6,438 nucleotides of DNA from an uncultured Bacteroidota bacterium (GTDB lineage: Bacteria > Bacteroidota > Bacteroidia > UBA7662), in assembly GCA_903908015.1 (NCBI GenBank), contig CAIVQI010000208.1:1-6438 (forward strand), given 5' to 3'. The notes below the pieces were generated by a model. It saw only the letters and a list, made by a program, of their open reading frames with translations, had not been told where the DNA came from and ran no database searches. Numbering within the stretch: the first letter of the stretch is position 1; each line of letters opens with the position of its first letter. Both the position numbers and the translations under genes were made by a program. This document shows, piece after piece, positions 6,042-6,438 of the stretch.

Positions 6042-6056
6042 ACGGATTTCATACGG
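6032..6056 (-). repeat. 11-bp tandem duplication covering the lipoprotein start codon
   Basis: The unit GTATGAAATCC (- strand sense) occurs twice in tandem, with period 11 holding over all 25 nt. It copies the ATG and the first codons (M-K-S). The upstream copy starts at 6052, out of frame with the real gene, and reads ATG AAA TCC GTA TGA, so its stop overlaps the real ATG as ATGA. Without the duplication the gap to the upstream stop would be 5 nt instead of 16. Confidence 0.9.
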
Positions 6057-6057
6057 T

Positions 6058-6438
6058 TCATTGCAGAGATAACCCCAAAGTAAAACGGTGGACACTTCCG
6101 AGACGTGTTTTGTTGTTGAAGCCATAGTCGAGCCGAAGCGCACCAAAACGTCTGGGCAATACAAATCCAACGCCAAAAGATGGCAGTAGTGCCTCATCTA
6201 CTCCCAATTCATAGCCCATTCGGGCAAATAGCAGGTTTCTATAGGCGTACTCCCCTCCTAATCCCAGCGTTTCGCGGTTGTCGGTTGGGTGATTCAGCTG
6301 AATGGATCCTCGGATGCGGTGGCTTTCCTGATCCAACACATCGAAAGCTAGTCCAACCCTAAAAAGTGCAGGTACGGATATTTCCTCAAACTCAGTTAAG
6401 GTGTCTTGACCTGTCAGCCTCAGGCGCTGCAAACTTCC
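6058..6438 (-). CDS. PorV/PorQ-family outer-membrane beta-barrel protein, C-terminal part
   Basis: The last 126 residues are visible; the frame is open at the right edge, so the true start and signal peptide lie outside. The sequence alternates polar and hydrophobic residues in beta-hairpin blocks: PALFRVGLAFDVLD, HRIRGSIQLNHPTDNRETLG, LGGEYAYRNLLFARMGYELG, LPSFGVGFVLP, LRLDYGFNN and a final VHRFTLGLSLQ. The PTDNRE...GGEYAY and LDYGF...GSVHRFTL blocks are characteristic of the PorV/PorQ (UPF0164-related) family, which includes type IX secretion components but also many barrels of unknown role. The location should be the outer membrane. The terminal strand ends LSLQ rather than with an aromatic residue, which is acceptable for this group. 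I cannot say whether this is PorV, PorQ or a paralogue, because most of the protein is missing. The lipoprotein gene follows 16 nt later. Confidence 0.8.
   Translation of the reverse strand, partial: GSLQRLRLTGQDTLTEFEEISVPALFRVGLAFDVLDQESHRIRGSIQLNHPTDNRETLGLGGEYAYRNLLFARMGYELGVDEALLPSFGVGFVLPRRFGALRLDYGFNNKTRLGSVHRFTLGLSLQ

Noticed and set aside
6042..6197. Longer lipoprotein reading from 6197
   Set aside because: It lies inside the barrel gene in another frame and precedes a complete lipoprotein signal peptide starting at 6041; the added residues have no recognisable pattern.

Overview
The window looks like chromosomal DNA from a member of the Bacteroidota. Four things point there: a PurF-type enzyme of the long Bacteroidota form (NFN in place of the usual NGN glutaminase motif, and a C-terminal HRGDWYF...GHYPTPGG block), a DUF5606 protein, the end of a PorV/PorQ-like outer-membrane barrel, and start regions without clear Shine-Dalgarno sequences. 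The genus cannot be named from this sequence. I see no tRNA, rRNA, CRISPR array, transposase or integrase.

Layout: two gene groups point toward each other and meet near 2600-2677. On the + strand are the 3' part of a purF-like amidophosphoribosyltransferase (open at the left edge, to 1655), a small XRE-type helix-turn-helix gene (1765-2142) and a DUF5606 gene (2180-2596), which ends in a strong intrinsic terminator (2621-2648). On the - strand, in order of transcription from the right edge, are the end of a PorV/PorQ-like barrel (6438-6058), an NHL-propeller lipoprotein (6041-4752), a secreted amidohydrolase-fold protein that lacks the metal-binding HxH (4665-3289), and a 2OG-Fe(II) oxygenase of the TIGR02466 type (3262-2678). 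The - strand gaps are 16, 86 and 26 nt, so an operon is plausible, perhaps with a second promoter in the 86-nt gap. Every stretch longer than 300 bases is coding.

How the genes may work together: the first three - strand genes all encode envelope products (outer-membrane barrel, lipoprotein propeller, secreted amidohydrolase fold) and may form one surface module. The oxygenase is cytoplasmic-looking and AT-rich (about 40% GC against about 55% next door), so it may be a later addition. The HTH gene is also AT-rich (about 43%). It sits alone between purF and DUF5606 and has an inverted repeat across its own start codon, which would suit self-regulation.

The observations most worth a second look are the 11-bp tandem duplication that copied the lipoprotein's start codon and made a 4-codon upstream ORF ending in ATGA, the loss of the HxH in the amidohydrolase-fold protein, a 13-nt sequence shared just upstream of two unrelated start codons, and an excess of GTCGAC palindromes. 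I did not find an unmistakable new system.
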